Below, in pieces: positions 35,682-44,197 of a DNA stretch of 64,000 nucleotides. The notes under the pieces are model-generated. The model saw nothing but the letters and a program-made list of their open reading frames with translations, was not told the origin of the DNA and did not search any database. A program made the translations under genes and the position numbers. This DNA comes from an uncultured Prevotellaceae bacterium. GTDB lineage: Bacteria; Bacteroidota; Bacteroidia; Bacteroidales; Bacteroidaceae. The stretch is taken from the NCBI GenBank assembly GCA_902761605.1, contig CACWLC010000018.1, forward strand, positions 16,041-80,040, written 5' to 3'. How positions within the stretch are numbered: position 1 is the first letter of the stretch; each line of letters begins with the position of its first letter.

Positions 35682-35737
35682 AAAGGAACTTTTAATACAA
35701 CTAGTATTTTAAGTATACATTGTTTTGGTATTTTTTT

Positions 35738-35767
35738 GAGGTGCCACGTCGTGAGACGCGGCACCTC
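35738..35767. terminator. hairpin downstream of susD
   Basis: GAGGTGCCACGTC / GACGCGGCACCTC, 12 of 13 pairs with a 4-nt loop. A T-run lies before it and not after it on the + strand, so it is not a standard intrinsic terminator; likely an mRNA 3' end structure. Confidence 0.5.
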
Positions 35768-35801
35768 TGTAAATTTAGCCTAATACTATAATACCTCTAC
35801 C

Positions 35802-35850
35802 CTAACACTAAAGGTGCTCTAGTATAATACTAAAGCACCTTTAGTGTTAG
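35802..35850. terminator. 17-bp perfect inverted repeat at a convergent gene end
   Basis: CTAACACTAAAGGTGCT and its exact complement enclose 15 nt that contain a further TAGTAT/ATACTA stem. The right arm covers the stop codon of the EamA gene. The left arm includes CCCTAACAC, the unit found at 19.8-20.2 kb. Confidence 0.55.
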
Positions 35851-36764
35851 ACTAGGAAAAACAAACTGACACCAAGGACTGAGATTACAGCTCCAAGGAC
35901 AACACGCCATGTTATCCTCTGATGAAACAGCCAATATGAGGGTAGGATAATAATGATGGGTGTCAATGCCATCAGTGTAGAAGCAATACCTGCATTTGTA
36001 TACTGTACAGCCATCAGCGAGAACCCTACCCCTACAAAAGGGCCGAAAATAGTTGTGAACGTAGCAACTGTCATGCCTTTATGGTCGTGCAGGGCCTCGC
36101 GCAAAGGTTGGAATCCTTCGCGGAAATAGAGCAGAAGACTGAATCCGAATATTCCAGCAATGCAACGCAGAAAGTTGGCACTGAAGGGAATGAGCCAGTC
36201 GGGCATTGTTCCTGTTTCGTAGTGATCCATACCAATCTTGCTCAGCACCAAGCCGATTCCTTGGCAGAGAGCAGCACCGACGGCAAAGAGTACACCGTTG
36301 AGCGGCAGTTTCAACGAAACTTTGTGATGCTCGCCACGACCTAATACGGAAATGCCGATACCAATAAGCGTGATGAACATTGCAACGATACTCATGGGTG
36401 CCATCTGCTGCCCCAAGGTAATCCATGCCATCAACGCTGCTGCAAGTGGAGCCAGCGTCATAAACAGCTGGCCATAACGTGAACCGATAATGATATAGCA
36501 CTGGAAGAGACAGAAATCGCCAATAACATAACCGACCAACCCTGAAAGCAACATCCATCCGCATGCTTCCATGGAACCGACAGGTGGAAGAGGCGAGTCT
36601 GTCAGAACCCAGAAGAATATGATGGAAAAGAGAAGAGCAAATGCCATACGAAGTACGTTCAGCGTCAGGTTGCCGAGTCGTTTGCTGCCAAATTCGCTAA
36701 GTAGCGCAGTGGCCGTCCATGAAAAAGCCACGCCAATGGATATCAGTTCTCCTAAATATGTCAT
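35847..36764 (-). CDS. EamA/DMT-family transporter, 305 aa
   Basis: About ten membrane helices in two repeated five-helix halves, the drug/metabolite transporter fold (GLVGYVIGDFCLFQCYIIIGSRYG; later VGFSLMAVQYTNAGIASTLMALTPIIIILPSY). Members export metabolites or import vitamins and nucleotides; no substrate can be deduced. Monocistronic; converges with susD. Confidence 0.9.
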   Translation of the reverse strand: MTYLGELISIGVAFSWTATALLSEFGSKRLGNLTLNVLRMAFALLFSIIFFWVLTDSPLPPVGSMEACGWMLLSGLVGYVIGDFCLFQCYIIIGSRYGQLFMTLAPLAAALMAWITLGQQMAPMSIVAMFITLIGIGISVLGRGEHHKVSLKLPLNGVLFAVGAALCQGIGLVLSKIGMDHYETGTMPDWLIPFSANFLRCIAGIFGFSLLLYFREGFQPLREALHDHKGMTVATFTTIFGPFVGVGFSLMAVQYTNAGIASTLMALTPIIIILPSYWLFHQRITWRVVLGAVISVLGVSLFFLV

Positions 36765-36817
36765 TAATTTTACCTATAGTTCATAAACAATCATTAATCT
36801 ATGATTTTGTGAAAAAT

Positions 36818-36848
36818 AAGGAAGTGGTTGATATTCAATCACTTCCTT
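36818..36848 (-). terminator. intrinsic terminator of tRNA-Pro
   Basis: On the - strand AAGGAAGTGATTG pairs with CAACCACTTCCTT (one mismatch) and is followed by ATTTTT, directly downstream of the tRNA. Confidence 0.75.
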
Positions 36849-36869
36849 TGCATACGACCCTTGATCCTG

Positions 36870-36942
36870 TCGGGATGAGGCGACTCGAACGCCCGACCCC
36901 TACGTCCCGAACGTAGTGCGCTACCAACTGCGCTACATCCCG
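36870..36942 (-). tRNA. tRNA-Pro (anticodon CGG)
   Basis: Read on the - strand: acceptor stem CGGGATG/CATCCCG with discriminator A, D arm GCGC-AGTTGGTA-GCGC, anticodon stem CTACG/CGTAG with loop TTCGGGA (anticodon CGG, G37), T arm with TTCGAGT. Length 73; the 3' CCA is not encoded. All four arms pair well. Confidence 0.95.
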
Positions 36943-36980
36943 AATCTACCATTTTAGGACGGTAGGGGTCGTATTTGGCT

Positions 36981-36989
36981 GCAAAGGTA
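36981..36989 (-). promoter_or_regulatory. -7 promoter box of tRNA-Pro
   Basis: TACCTTTGC on the - strand, 38 bp upstream of the tRNA 5' end. No -33 TTTG at the usual distance. Confidence 0.5.
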
Positions 36990-37076
36990 CTGCAAATTTT
37001 TCAAATACGTGCAGAAAAAAGGGAAAAACTTACGTTTATCCAAAAAGTTAGCGGGGTGTTACCCCCGCCAACAGTA

Positions 37077-39146
37077 TTATTTTTTGTACTTGCGATAGTA
37101 ATTACGGAACTGGTCAAACTCGTCGCACTTCCTTATGAAATCCTCCTGAGGATTGTCGTTGGTAAGGTCAAAGAGTGACTGGAACGCACGATACTGTGGA
37201 GACGTAGGATTATACTTGTTAATGTATTCTTGCTTATCTGTGTCCCACTCGTCATAGCGCCATAGTTTCTTGTTGGGCTGGCCATAAGATGTCATTCCAT
37301 ATAGCTCACGATAACCCATGGCGAAGAGAGCCTTGCGCTTCAGTGCCGGATCGGATGTCATTGCAGCCTTCTGTAGCATCTCCAGAGCCTTATCATCTAA
37401 GTTAACCTCGTTTACACGGAAATTGTCATAGCAGCTCTTTGAGTAGCGAAGCAGCCACCAGCAGTCGCCATGTATGCTGGCCTGGGCGTAACGAACGGCG
37501 AGGTTATAATAACGCTGGTCGAGGGCCTTACCCTTCAACAGGTTCAAAGAGCCTTCCATCATCTGCATTTCTTTACAGAAGTCGAGTTTCTTATGCTTCC
37601 ACCACTTATACTCTTTCTCGTATATATCACTTTCATCGAGCCACTGACGCTTGATCCAAGGCTCTACCTCGTAGCTGCGAAGCACAGAGTAGTAACGGTA
37701 TCCAGGGCCATGATGTTCGTTGTAGAAAGATACAGGTATGTCCTTAAGCCATTGGATGGCCTTGTCCCACTGACAGAGACGCATATACTTCGTGCCGATG
37801 AGGTCTGCTAATACAGTGTCGTTCTTGTAGATGTGCGACTTCAGGAACTTGTCGAGCTTGTTCTTTGCGGGGGTATTGGTGTAGAAGAGATATTTCTCCA
37901 GCTTGTCCACGCGTAAAGTATCTTTGTCGAAACCGCTGCATGCACTATTACATGCCTCAGCGATGGCAACATGACGCTCTGCGCTGTTGGCGTAGTGCTT
38001 CAGAAGCACCCTGTTTGTAAGGCGGTTCTCTGCATTACTGAAGAAATAATCCTCATCGCCTTTCTTCTTAAGCCATTCGAGCTCATCAGCCAGATAGTCG
38101 TCGAATGCCTCACCTTGTTTTGCCTGAGAAGCTGTGATATAAAGCATAATCACTCGGGCATTATCCTTCATTCGGTCTGTGCCCTCGAGCTTGATGGCAT
38201 CGAAGATATCCTTTGTGGCATCCTTGGTGTTGCCTGAAAGGAACTCAAGCCATGCCTTTGCCATCTTCCACATGATAGGACAATCGGTCTTGCCCTCGCG
38301 AACCACCATCTCACAGAACTGCTGCATCTGCCACGACTCCTGTTTGTTGATGTCGCGGATGAACTGTTTTCCTATGGAACCGCCTCCGCCATCGTTGGCA
38401 GCATCGGCTGCTTCCTGGGCATTGTTTACAAAGTCTGTCATAAGCCAGGGGAGAACCTTAGAGGTGGGATTCTGTTTGTAATGCTGGCTGATAGCTAGGT
38501 ATGAGCGTTTCTTGTAGAACATCGTCATCAGACTCTCATCGTCGTCCATCTCTGCAAACAGTTCAGCAGCCTCTGCTGCGCGGTTGGTCTTGTAGAGAGC
38601 ACCGGCATAGATGTTCTTCATCATATCCTTATATACAGTCTCAATGAAGTTGGTGGCTGTCTGCTCCCAGAATGTGATATTGTCCTGATGGCGCCCAAGC
38701 ATCATGTTACAACGCATATAAAGCAGGGCATGCTGTGAGCGCAGCTTGGTCTTGATCTTACTGAAAGCGTATGTTCGAACGGCCTGAAGGTTGCGCTTCT
38801 GACCATCGATATCCTCTTTCGTGGGGTAGTTCCACTCATATTGCTTGCGCTGTTCGATGTCTACGCAATCGAGATACTTCTGCAGATTCTCGATATAGCT
38901 GACCATCAGTGCGTCGCCTTTCTGACGTGCTGCCTTAGTGACTTCTTCTGGGTTGAACCAGAAATACTCTTCTGTAGAGCCAAGATAGGCTTTCCAGTTG
39001 TCTTTGCAGATATTATCCACGCGACTCCTGAAGTTGTGGCTCTTGTATGGGCTGAACAGGTAGTAGTTGTCAGTACCATACCAACCACAAGCGAGCATCG
39101 GCAGTGTCATTGCCGACAACAGACTAATGATGATAAATCTCTTCAT
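37077..39146 (-). CDS. exported helical-repeat protein of unknown function, 689 aa
   Basis: Signal peptide at 1-18 (KRFIIISLLSAMTLPMLAC), with a Cys at 20 that could be a lipid site, followed by a protein rich in Tyr, Trp and charged residues arranged as alpha-helical repeats that resemble TPR/SEL1 arrays (ALYKTNRAAEAAELFAEMDD, KYMRLCQWDKAIQWLKDI, YNLAVRYAQASIHGDCWWLL). No catalytic motif. The start overlaps the end of the lipoprotein gene before it by 23 nt, and murF precedes both, so the two exported proteins are probably co-expressed with cell-wall synthesis. I do not recognise the family. Confidence 0.75.
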   Translation of the reverse strand: MKRFIIISLLSAMTLPMLACGWYGTDNYYLFSPYKSHNFRSRVDNICKDNWKAYLGSTEEYFWFNPEEVTKAARQKGDALMVSYIENLQKYLDCVDIEQRKQYEWNYPTKEDIDGQKRNLQAVRTYAFSKIKTKLRSQHALLYMRCNMMLGRHQDNITFWEQTATNFIETVYKDMMKNIYAGALYKTNRAAEAAELFAEMDDDESLMTMFYKKRSYLAISQHYKQNPTSKVLPWLMTDFVNNAQEAADAANDGGGGSIGKQFIRDINKQESWQMQQFCEMVVREGKTDCPIMWKMAKAWLEFLSGNTKDATKDIFDAIKLEGTDRMKDNARVIMLYITASQAKQGEAFDDYLADELEWLKKKGDEDYFFSNAENRLTNRVLLKHYANSAERHVAIAEACNSACSGFDKDTLRVDKLEKYLFYTNTPAKNKLDKFLKSHIYKNDTVLADLIGTKYMRLCQWDKAIQWLKDIPVSFYNEHHGPGYRYYSVLRSYEVEPWIKRQWLDESDIYEKEYKWWKHKKLDFCKEMQMMEGSLNLLKGKALDQRYYNLAVRYAQASIHGDCWWLLRYSKSCYDNFRVNEVNLDDKALEMLQKAAMTSDPALKRKALFAMGYRELYGMTSYGQPNKKLWRYDEWDTDKQEYINKYNPTSPQYRAFQSLFDLTNDNPQEDFIRKCDEFDQFRNYYRKYKK

Positions 39147-40038
39147 AGGTTTCGGGTTTATAACGGTTTATATTATCTTCATCCAGGTGATATGTGATGA
39201 TAGAACGGCTGAGGTCGTTGCGCTCTTCCTCCATAGCCTTCTTTACCTTCAGAATCTCTTCTGCTTCAACGAAATGCTCCACTCTTACCCCCTGAATATC
39301 CCTTACCCATATAAACACAGGATAGGCGGAAGCGAGTGGAAGGGGATATTTATTGAGGCGCTTAAGATAGGGATACACGTCGCGATAATCGAGGATGGGG
39401 TTGCGCTCCTGCCACTTTCGCGGATCACCAGTATTATATATCATCAGGGCTCCGTAATCCACTGGCGGAGCTTCCATCGAGAGCTGATGAAGGCGGATGG
39501 TCGTCGAAATCCTAGATTCCCCAGAATCTCCAGGATGTCCTTCCTTCCAATATTTACCGACCTCCTCGAGGAATCGATAGTATCTCTTTCTGCTCTTTGA
39601 TGTATAATCACAGTCTATCTGTATCTCCTGCACATTTTTGATATCGTTGGTCTCGTTCATCTGACGGATACGCTTTACGAGTTTCTCTGCAAGACCTTTA
39701 GGCTCCTTGTGCATGCAGTCTTCCGTGATATATATGGTAGGGATAATCTCAATGCTGTCGGGCAGTGCGTCTGAGAAAGTGATGGTGGCATTGGGTCTGG
39801 GTTCGGTGCCGTCGTCGCTCATCACAACATCAAAGTATCGGCAATACACCTTTTTTATATTATATTGCGCAAGAAAGGCTCTCTCTGCAGAGTCGAGTCT
39901 AAGGTCTGTGCGCCAGTAATATACAGCATTGCCAATCTCCAAAGGCTCTCTTTTCCTGGATGCCTCCTCCTGACATGCTGTAGCCATCAACAGGCCCACC
40001 AACATACACAGCCCTATGACAAATCCCTCACCTCTCAC
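39124..40038 (-). CDS. lipoprotein of unknown function, 304 aa
   Basis: Signal with lipobox LLMATAC near residue 22. The mature part begins with NAVYYWRTDLRLDSAERAFL and contains alternating beta and helix blocks (KKVYCRYFDVV, IEIIPTIYIT, VQEIQIDCDYT, YGALMIYNTGDP, PLASAYPVFIWV) suggestive of a TIM barrel like that of glycoside hydrolases; the D-x-D in QIDCDY would be near the active site, but no family is recognised. Contains a short 9-bp repeat tract (GDSGES region) also seen in the ferredoxin gene. Three nt after murF; overlaps the next gene by 23 nt. Confidence 0.75.
   Translation of the reverse strand: MRGEGFVIGLCMLVGLLMATACQEEASRKREPLEIGNAVYYWRTDLRLDSAERAFLAQYNIKKVYCRYFDVVMSDDGTEPRPNATITFSDALPDSIEIIPTIYITEDCMHKEPKGLAEKLVKRIRQMNETNDIKNVQEIQIDCDYTSKSRKRYYRFLEEVGKYWKEGHPGDSGESRISTTIRLHQLSMEAPPVDYGALMIYNTGDPRKWQERNPILDYRDVYPYLKRLNKYPLPLASAYPVFIWVRDIQGVRVEHFVEAEEILKVKKAMEEERNDLSRSIITYHLDEDNINRYKPETYEEIYHH
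39504..39540 (-). repeat. in-frame 9-bp repeat tract inside the lipoprotein gene
   Basis: On the - strand the codons CAT-CCT-GGA, GAT-TCT-GGG, GAA-TCT-AGG, ATT-TCG-ACG follow the same NNN-TCT-RGN unit as at 11307-11396. Confidence 0.6.
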
Positions 40039-40041
40039 CTC

Positions 40042-41406
40042 TTATAATATCTCTGGCAATTGGAACAGCTTATTACTATTACTGCCCTTGATGAGTATGT
40101 AATATCCCTCTGGACAATTGTCTTTTATTGCGGCCTTTACCTCTTCCACATCGTGGAACTTCCTGAACGGACATTCGATATCCTTGAAGTTGTCACCCAC
40201 GAGCCATACCTCATCATAGCCGGCATTCTCCAGATAGCTTACCATCTTACGATGTTCATTATCGCTGTCTGCACCCAGTTCGCCCATCTGTCCGAGGATG
40301 GCCATCTTCCTGTCTGCCTGTATCATACTGAAGTTCTCGAGTGCGGCCTGCATGGAAGTGGGATTGGCGTTATAGGCATCAACGATGAGGTGGTTCTTAT
40401 CAGTTACTGTCATCTGACTGCGATTGTTGGAAGGGGTATATTCCTCCAGCGCGGCACATATCTTCTTACGGTCCACTCCGAAATTGATACCCACGGAGAT
40501 GGCTGCAAGGAGGTTGTCGATGTTATATGCTCCAATGAGCTTTGTCTGTACCTTATGCCACTTTGTGCTGCGGCCTTCCTCTTCGAGGGTCATCAGGGGC
40601 TCTCGCCAACGGAACTTCAGAAAAGGATTACACTCTATCACCTCACCGCTGATGCAGGCATACTGGTTCTCCGGGTCGGTGGAGTAGGGGGTAAGCCATA
40701 CCTCCTCGTCATCACCTATCTGGTTCATCAGGTGCTCGTTGTCGGCGTTGATGAAGATAAGCCCGTCTTCTCTGGTGCGGAGGAAGTCGTACAGCTCGCA
40801 CTTGGTCTTGATGACTCCCTCAAAACTACCGAATCCCTGAAGATGCGCCCTTCCCACATTAGTGATAAGACCACATGTGGGCTCGGCTGTCTCTACGAGG
40901 GTCTTGATGTCGCCAGGATGCGATGCTCCCATCTCGATGACAGCTATCTCGTGCTCTTTCGTGAGACGGAACAGCGTCTTGGGCACTCCCACGTCATTAT
41001 TGAAATTACCCTGAGTGTAGAGCACATTATATTTCTGTGACAGCACTGCTGCGACGAGTTCCTTAGTGGTGGTCTTGCCGTTGGTGCCGGTGATGCCGAT
41101 CACGGGGATGTCGAATTGGCGACGATGCTCGCGGGCCAGGTCCTTGAAGGTCTGAAGGCAGTCGTCGACGAGAATGAGTTTTGAGGAATCATAACTGTCC
41201 ACAGTCAACTTTCCACTCTCCATTATCTCCGGCTCGTCGATAATAGCATACGCGCATCCCTTCTCCAGTGCCTGAATAGCAAACTTGTTTCCATCAAACG
41301 ATTCGCCTTTCAGAGCGAGGAAGATACTACCCTTAGGACAATCACGGCTATCGGTGGTGATGCAGGGGTGCTGCTGGTAAAGTTTATAAAGTTCCTTTAT
41401 ATCCAT
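40042..41406 (-). CDS. murF: UDP-N-acetylmuramoyl-tripeptide--D-alanyl-D-alanine ligase
   Basis: Adds the D-Ala-D-Ala dipeptide to the peptidoglycan precursor in the cytoplasm. N-terminal uridine-binding part (CITTDSRDCPKGSIFLALKG), ATP site GITGTNGKTTTKELV, central IEMGASHPGDI and NVGRAHLQGFGS motifs, and C-terminal DAYNANPTSM. From ATG 41406 (MDIKELYKLY) it has 454 aa, a usual length; a longer frame upstream would overlap the promoter. First gene of an operon with two exported proteins. Confidence 0.96.
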   Translation of the reverse strand: MDIKELYKLYQQHPCITTDSRDCPKGSIFLALKGESFDGNKFAIQALEKGCAYAIIDEPEIMESGKLTVDSYDSSKLILVDDCLQTFKDLAREHRRQFDIPVIGITGTNGKTTTKELVAAVLSQKYNVLYTQGNFNNDVGVPKTLFRLTKEHEIAVIEMGASHPGDIKTLVETAEPTCGLITNVGRAHLQGFGSFEGVIKTKCELYDFLRTREDGLIFINADNEHLMNQIGDDEEVWLTPYSTDPENQYACISGEVIECNPFLKFRWREPLMTLEEEGRSTKWHKVQTKLIGAYNIDNLLAAISVGINFGVDRKKICAALEEYTPSNNRSQMTVTDKNHLIVDAYNANPTSMQAALENFSMIQADRKMAILGQMGELGADSDNEHRKMVSYLENAGYDEVWLVGDNFKDIECPFRKFHDVEEVKAAIKDNCPEGYYILIKGSNSNKLFQLPEIL

Positions 41407-41425
41407 ATAGTTGCTAATTTTGGGT

Positions 41426-41458
41426 GCAAAGATAGTGTAAATTGAGCGAAATACCAAA
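41426..41458 (-). promoter_or_regulatory. promoter of the murF operon
   Basis: On the - strand: TTTG (41458-41455), 20 bp, TATCTTTGC (41434-41426). Canonical. Confidence 0.8.
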
Positions 41459-41460
41459 TT

Positions 41461-41492
41461 TAAAGTGGTTAAAGGAGTTAAAGGGAGTTAAA
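41461..41492 (+). repeat. short-period spacer repeat (GTTAAAGGA)
   Basis: Three to four copies of a 9-bp unit GTTAAAGGA/GTTAAAGGG in the spacer between the divergent murF and folP genes. Confidence 0.55.
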
Positions 41493-41539
41493 CAATATCA
41501 CTTTTCATCTTTCGCGTTCTACTTTTCACTTCTTTTTCG

Positions 41540-41548
41540 TAACTTTGC
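41540..41548 (+). promoter_or_regulatory. -7 promoter box of folP
   Basis: TAACTTTGC, 7 nt before the ATG, predicting a leader of about 6 nt. Confidence 0.6.
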
Positions 41549-41555
41549 GGTCGGA

Positions 41556-42353
41556 ATGAACTATACGCTCAATTTACACGGGCGGTTGATGGATCTTACA
41601 GAACCGCAAGTGATGGGTATCCTCAATGTGACACCCGATTCCTTCTTTGCAGGCAGTAGAAGCCAGACAGAGAAGGAAATAGTTGTGCGCTGTAATCAGA
41701 TAGTGAGCGAGGGGGCATCGATAATAGATATAGGTGCCTGTAGCACCCGCCCGGGTTCTGTGCCTGTGTCTGAAGCCGAGGAGATGGAGCGTCTGAGGAT
41801 GGCTCTGGATATCGTTCGACGTGAGTTGCCCTATAGTGTCATCTCTGTGGATACTTTCCGTCCTGACGTGGCTCGAATGGTAGTAGAGGAGTTTGGGGCA
41901 GACCTCATCAACGATGTAGGTGAAGACAAGTCGATGTTCCGTATGGTGGCCCGTCTTGGAGTGCCCTACATACTGATGTCAAGCAAGGCAACGACAAGGG
42001 AGATATTGTTAGACTTCGCATCCGCTGTTCAGCAACTGCGTGACTATGGTGCAAAGGATATCATCCTCGATCCGGGTTTCGGATTCGGAAAGACTCTTGA
42101 ACAGAACTATGAGATCATGAACGAACTGGAGAAACTGCAGGTGATGGATCTTCCTGTTCTTGTGGGCATATCCCGTAAGTCGATGATTTATAATAAGCTC
42201 GGCTTCACGGCCAACGAGGCTCTCAACGGCACCACTGCCCTCAACACCATTGCCCTGATGAAGGGTGCGTCCATCCTTAGGGTGCACGATGTTCGCGAGG
42301 CCGTGGAGTGCGTGAAAATTGTCAAATCGTTAAATAGTCAAATAGTCAAATAA
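41556..42353 (+). CDS. folP: dihydropteroate synthase, 265 aa
   Basis: Joins p-aminobenzoate to the pterin pyrophosphate in folate synthesis; the sulfonamide target. VMGILNVTPDSFFAGS, IDIGACSTRPGS, ISVDTFRPDVAR, INDVGED, DPGFGFGKTLEQN and GISRKSM are all in place. ATG 41556 is preferred because it follows the -7 box closely and MNYTLNLHGRLMDL fits homologues. The last codons are formed by a short-period TCAAATAGT repeat. The diadenylate cyclase gene follows after 2 nt. Confidence 0.95.
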   Translation: MNYTLNLHGRLMDLTEPQVMGILNVTPDSFFAGSRSQTEKEIVVRCNQIVSEGASIIDIGACSTRPGSVPVSEAEEMERLRMALDIVRRELPYSVISVDTFRPDVARMVVEEFGADLINDVGEDKSMFRMVARLGVPYILMSSKATTREILLDFASAVQQLRDYGAKDIILDPGFGFGKTLEQNYEIMNELEKLQVMDLPVLVGISRKSMIYNKLGFTANEALNGTTALNTIALMKGASILRVHDVREAVECVKIVKSLNSQIVK

Positions 42354-42355
42354 TT
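42325..42355 (+). repeat. short-period repeat (TCAAATAGT) at the folP end
   Basis: About three copies of TCAAATAGT/TTAAATAGT encode the C-terminal SLNSQIVK of folP and reach the cdaA start. Confidence 0.5.
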
Positions 42356-43135
42356 ATGTTTTTCGAATTTGGCATAAAAGATCTCATTGACATCCTCCTG
42401 GTAGCGATACTGCTCTACTACATCTACAGGCTGATGCGCGACTCACGTTCAGGGAATGTGTTCAACGGGATCATGGTGTTTATCGTGATATGGCTGTTGA
42501 CATCGCAGGTGCTGGAGATGCGGTTGCTGGGTTCTATCATGGACAAGTTGGTCAGCGTGGGTGTCATAGCCCTTATCGTGATGTTCCAGGATGACATCCG
42601 TAAGGTGCTATATAATCTCGGAGCCCATCAGAGGGTGAGAGCATTGATTAAGCTCTTCTCTTCATCAAAGTTGAAGGACAAGGTGAAACGTGATATTAAG
42701 GATACCATCATGCCGGTGGTAATGGCATCGATGAATATGAGTCGTGGTAAGGTGGGTGCCCTCATCGTGATTGAGCGTACTTCGTTGCTCGATGATATCG
42801 TGGCCACCGGTGATACCATCGATGCAAATATCAACCAGCGTCTGATAGAGAATATCTTCTTCAAGAACTCTCCTCTTCACGATGGTGCTATGGTGATATC
42901 CAAGAAGAGGATAAAGGCTGCAGGATGTATCCTTCCTGTGAGCCACGACCTGAGCATACCCAAGGAACTGGGTCTTCGTCACCGCGCTGCTATGGGAATC
43001 TCTCAGGAGACCGACGCTCTGGCAGTGGTTGTCAGCGAAGAGACGGGAGGCATATCCGTAGCTGTGAGGGGTGAGTTCCGGCTCCGTCTCTCGGCTGAGG
43101 AACTGGAGGGTATCTTAACAAAAGAATTAGAATAA
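42356..43135 (+). CDS. cdaA: membrane diadenylate cyclase CdaA, 259 aa
   Basis: Makes the second messenger cyclic di-AMP from two ATP. Three N-terminal membrane helices (residues about 8-75), a short linker, and the DAC domain with SPLHDGAMVI and LGLRHRAAMGISQE, the DGA and RHR motifs of the active site. Complete. Directly follows folP with a 2-nt gap, an arrangement seen in other Bacteroidetes, so both are likely translated from one mRNA. Confidence 0.95.
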   Translation: MFFEFGIKDLIDILLVAILLYYIYRLMRDSRSGNVFNGIMVFIVIWLLTSQVLEMRLLGSIMDKLVSVGVIALIVMFQDDIRKVLYNLGAHQRVRALIKLFSSSKLKDKVKRDIKDTIMPVVMASMNMSRGKVGALIVIERTSLLDDIVATGDTIDANINQRLIENIFFKNSPLHDGAMVISKKRIKAAGCILPVSHDLSIPKELGLRHRAAMGISQETDALAVVVSEETGGISVAVRGEFRLRLSAEELEGILTKELE

Positions 43136-43167
43136 TGTTTTACTAATATTTTTAATAAAAACAAATT

Positions 43168-44178
43168 ATGGATCTATTAAGTCAAATTGTAGCGCGTGCA
43201 AAAAGTAACAAGCAGCGCATCGTGCTCCCAGAAGCAGAAGAGGAGCGTACACTCTGTGCAGCCGATAAGGCTCTTGGTGATGATATCGCAGACATCATCC
43301 TGATAGGTAACCCTGCTAAGGTTGAGGCTCTCGCTAAGGAAAAGGGACTCACCAACATTGGTAAGGCAACACTCATCGACCCTGAGAACTATGAGAAGAG
43401 CGAGGAGCTTGCTGAGAAACTGGCCGAAATCCGCAAGTCTAAAGGTATGACCATCGAGGAGGCTCGCAAACTGGTTAAGAATCCTCTGTATCTTGGATGT
43501 ATGATCATCAAGACCGAGGGTGCCGATGGTCAGATCTCTGGTGCTCTATCAACAACAGGTGACACTCTGCGTCCTGCTCTGCAGATCATCAAGTGTGCTC
43601 CTGGCATCACATGTGTAAGTGGCGGTCTGCTGCTCATCTCTAAGGAGAAGCAGTATGGTGAGGATGGTGTTCTCGTTGTTGGCGACGTTGCCGTTACTCC
43701 AATGCCTGATGCTGCTCAGCTCTCTCAGATTGCTGTATGTACAGCTCAGACAGCTAAGTCGGTTGCTGGTTTCGCTGAGCCGCGTGTCGCTATGCTGAGC
43801 TTCTCAACAAAGGGTTCTGCAAAGCACGAGGTATGCGACAAGGTTATTGAGGCTACTCGTCTGGCCAAGGAGATGGCTCCTGAGCTGAAGATCGACGGTG
43901 AGCTCCAGGCTGATGCTGCTCTTGTTCCAAGTGTTGGCGCCAAGAAGGCTCCTGGTTCTGATATCGCTGGTAAGGCTAACGTATTGGTATTCCCTAACCT
44001 CGAGGTTGGAAACATCGGTTATAAGATGGTTCAGCGCCTTGGTGATGCTATCGCCATCGGCCCAATCCTCCAGGGTATCGCCCGTCCAGTAAACGACCTC
44101 TCTCGTGGCTGCTCTGTCGATGACATCTACTACATGATTGCCATCACCTCATGCCAGGCCATGGACGCTAAAAAGTAA
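43168..44178 (+). CDS. pta: phosphate acetyltransferase, 336 aa
   Basis: Converts acetyl-CoA and phosphate to acetyl phosphate, the first half of the ATP-yielding acetate route. PTA_PTB domain throughout: SNKQRIVLPEAEEERTL, GALSTTGDTLRPALQII, LQADAALVPSVGAKKAPGS, VLVFPNLEVGNIGYKMVQRL. Short form with no regulatory N-terminus. Normally followed at once by ackA; here an inverted-repeat cassette of about 255 bp lies between them. Confidence 0.96.
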   Translation: MDLLSQIVARAKSNKQRIVLPEAEEERTLCAADKALGDDIADIILIGNPAKVEALAKEKGLTNIGKATLIDPENYEKSEELAEKLAEIRKSKGMTIEEARKLVKNPLYLGCMIIKTEGADGQISGALSTTGDTLRPALQIIKCAPGITCVSGGLLLISKEKQYGEDGVLVVGDVAVTPMPDAAQLSQIAVCTAQTAKSVAGFAEPRVAMLSFSTKGSAKHEVCDKVIEATRLAKEMAPELKIDGELQADAALVPSVGAKKAPGSDIAGKANVLVFPNLEVGNIGYKMVQRLGDAIAIGPILQGIARPVNDLSRGCSVDDIYYMIAITSCQAMDAKK

Positions 44179-44197
44179 TAAAAAGAAATTTAAAAGT

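Noticed and set aside
36818-36942. Genomic island attachment site at tRNA-Pro
   Set aside because: No duplicated tRNA 3' end and no integrase nearby; the neighbouring genes look like ordinary chromosome.
40060-41040. 326-codon + strand frame opposite murF
   Set aside because: It mirrors murF codons; no promoter, no domain, and murF is unambiguous.
41442-41555. N-terminal extension of folP
   Set aside because: It would run through the spacer repeat and the -7 box; the ATG at 41556 fits homologues.
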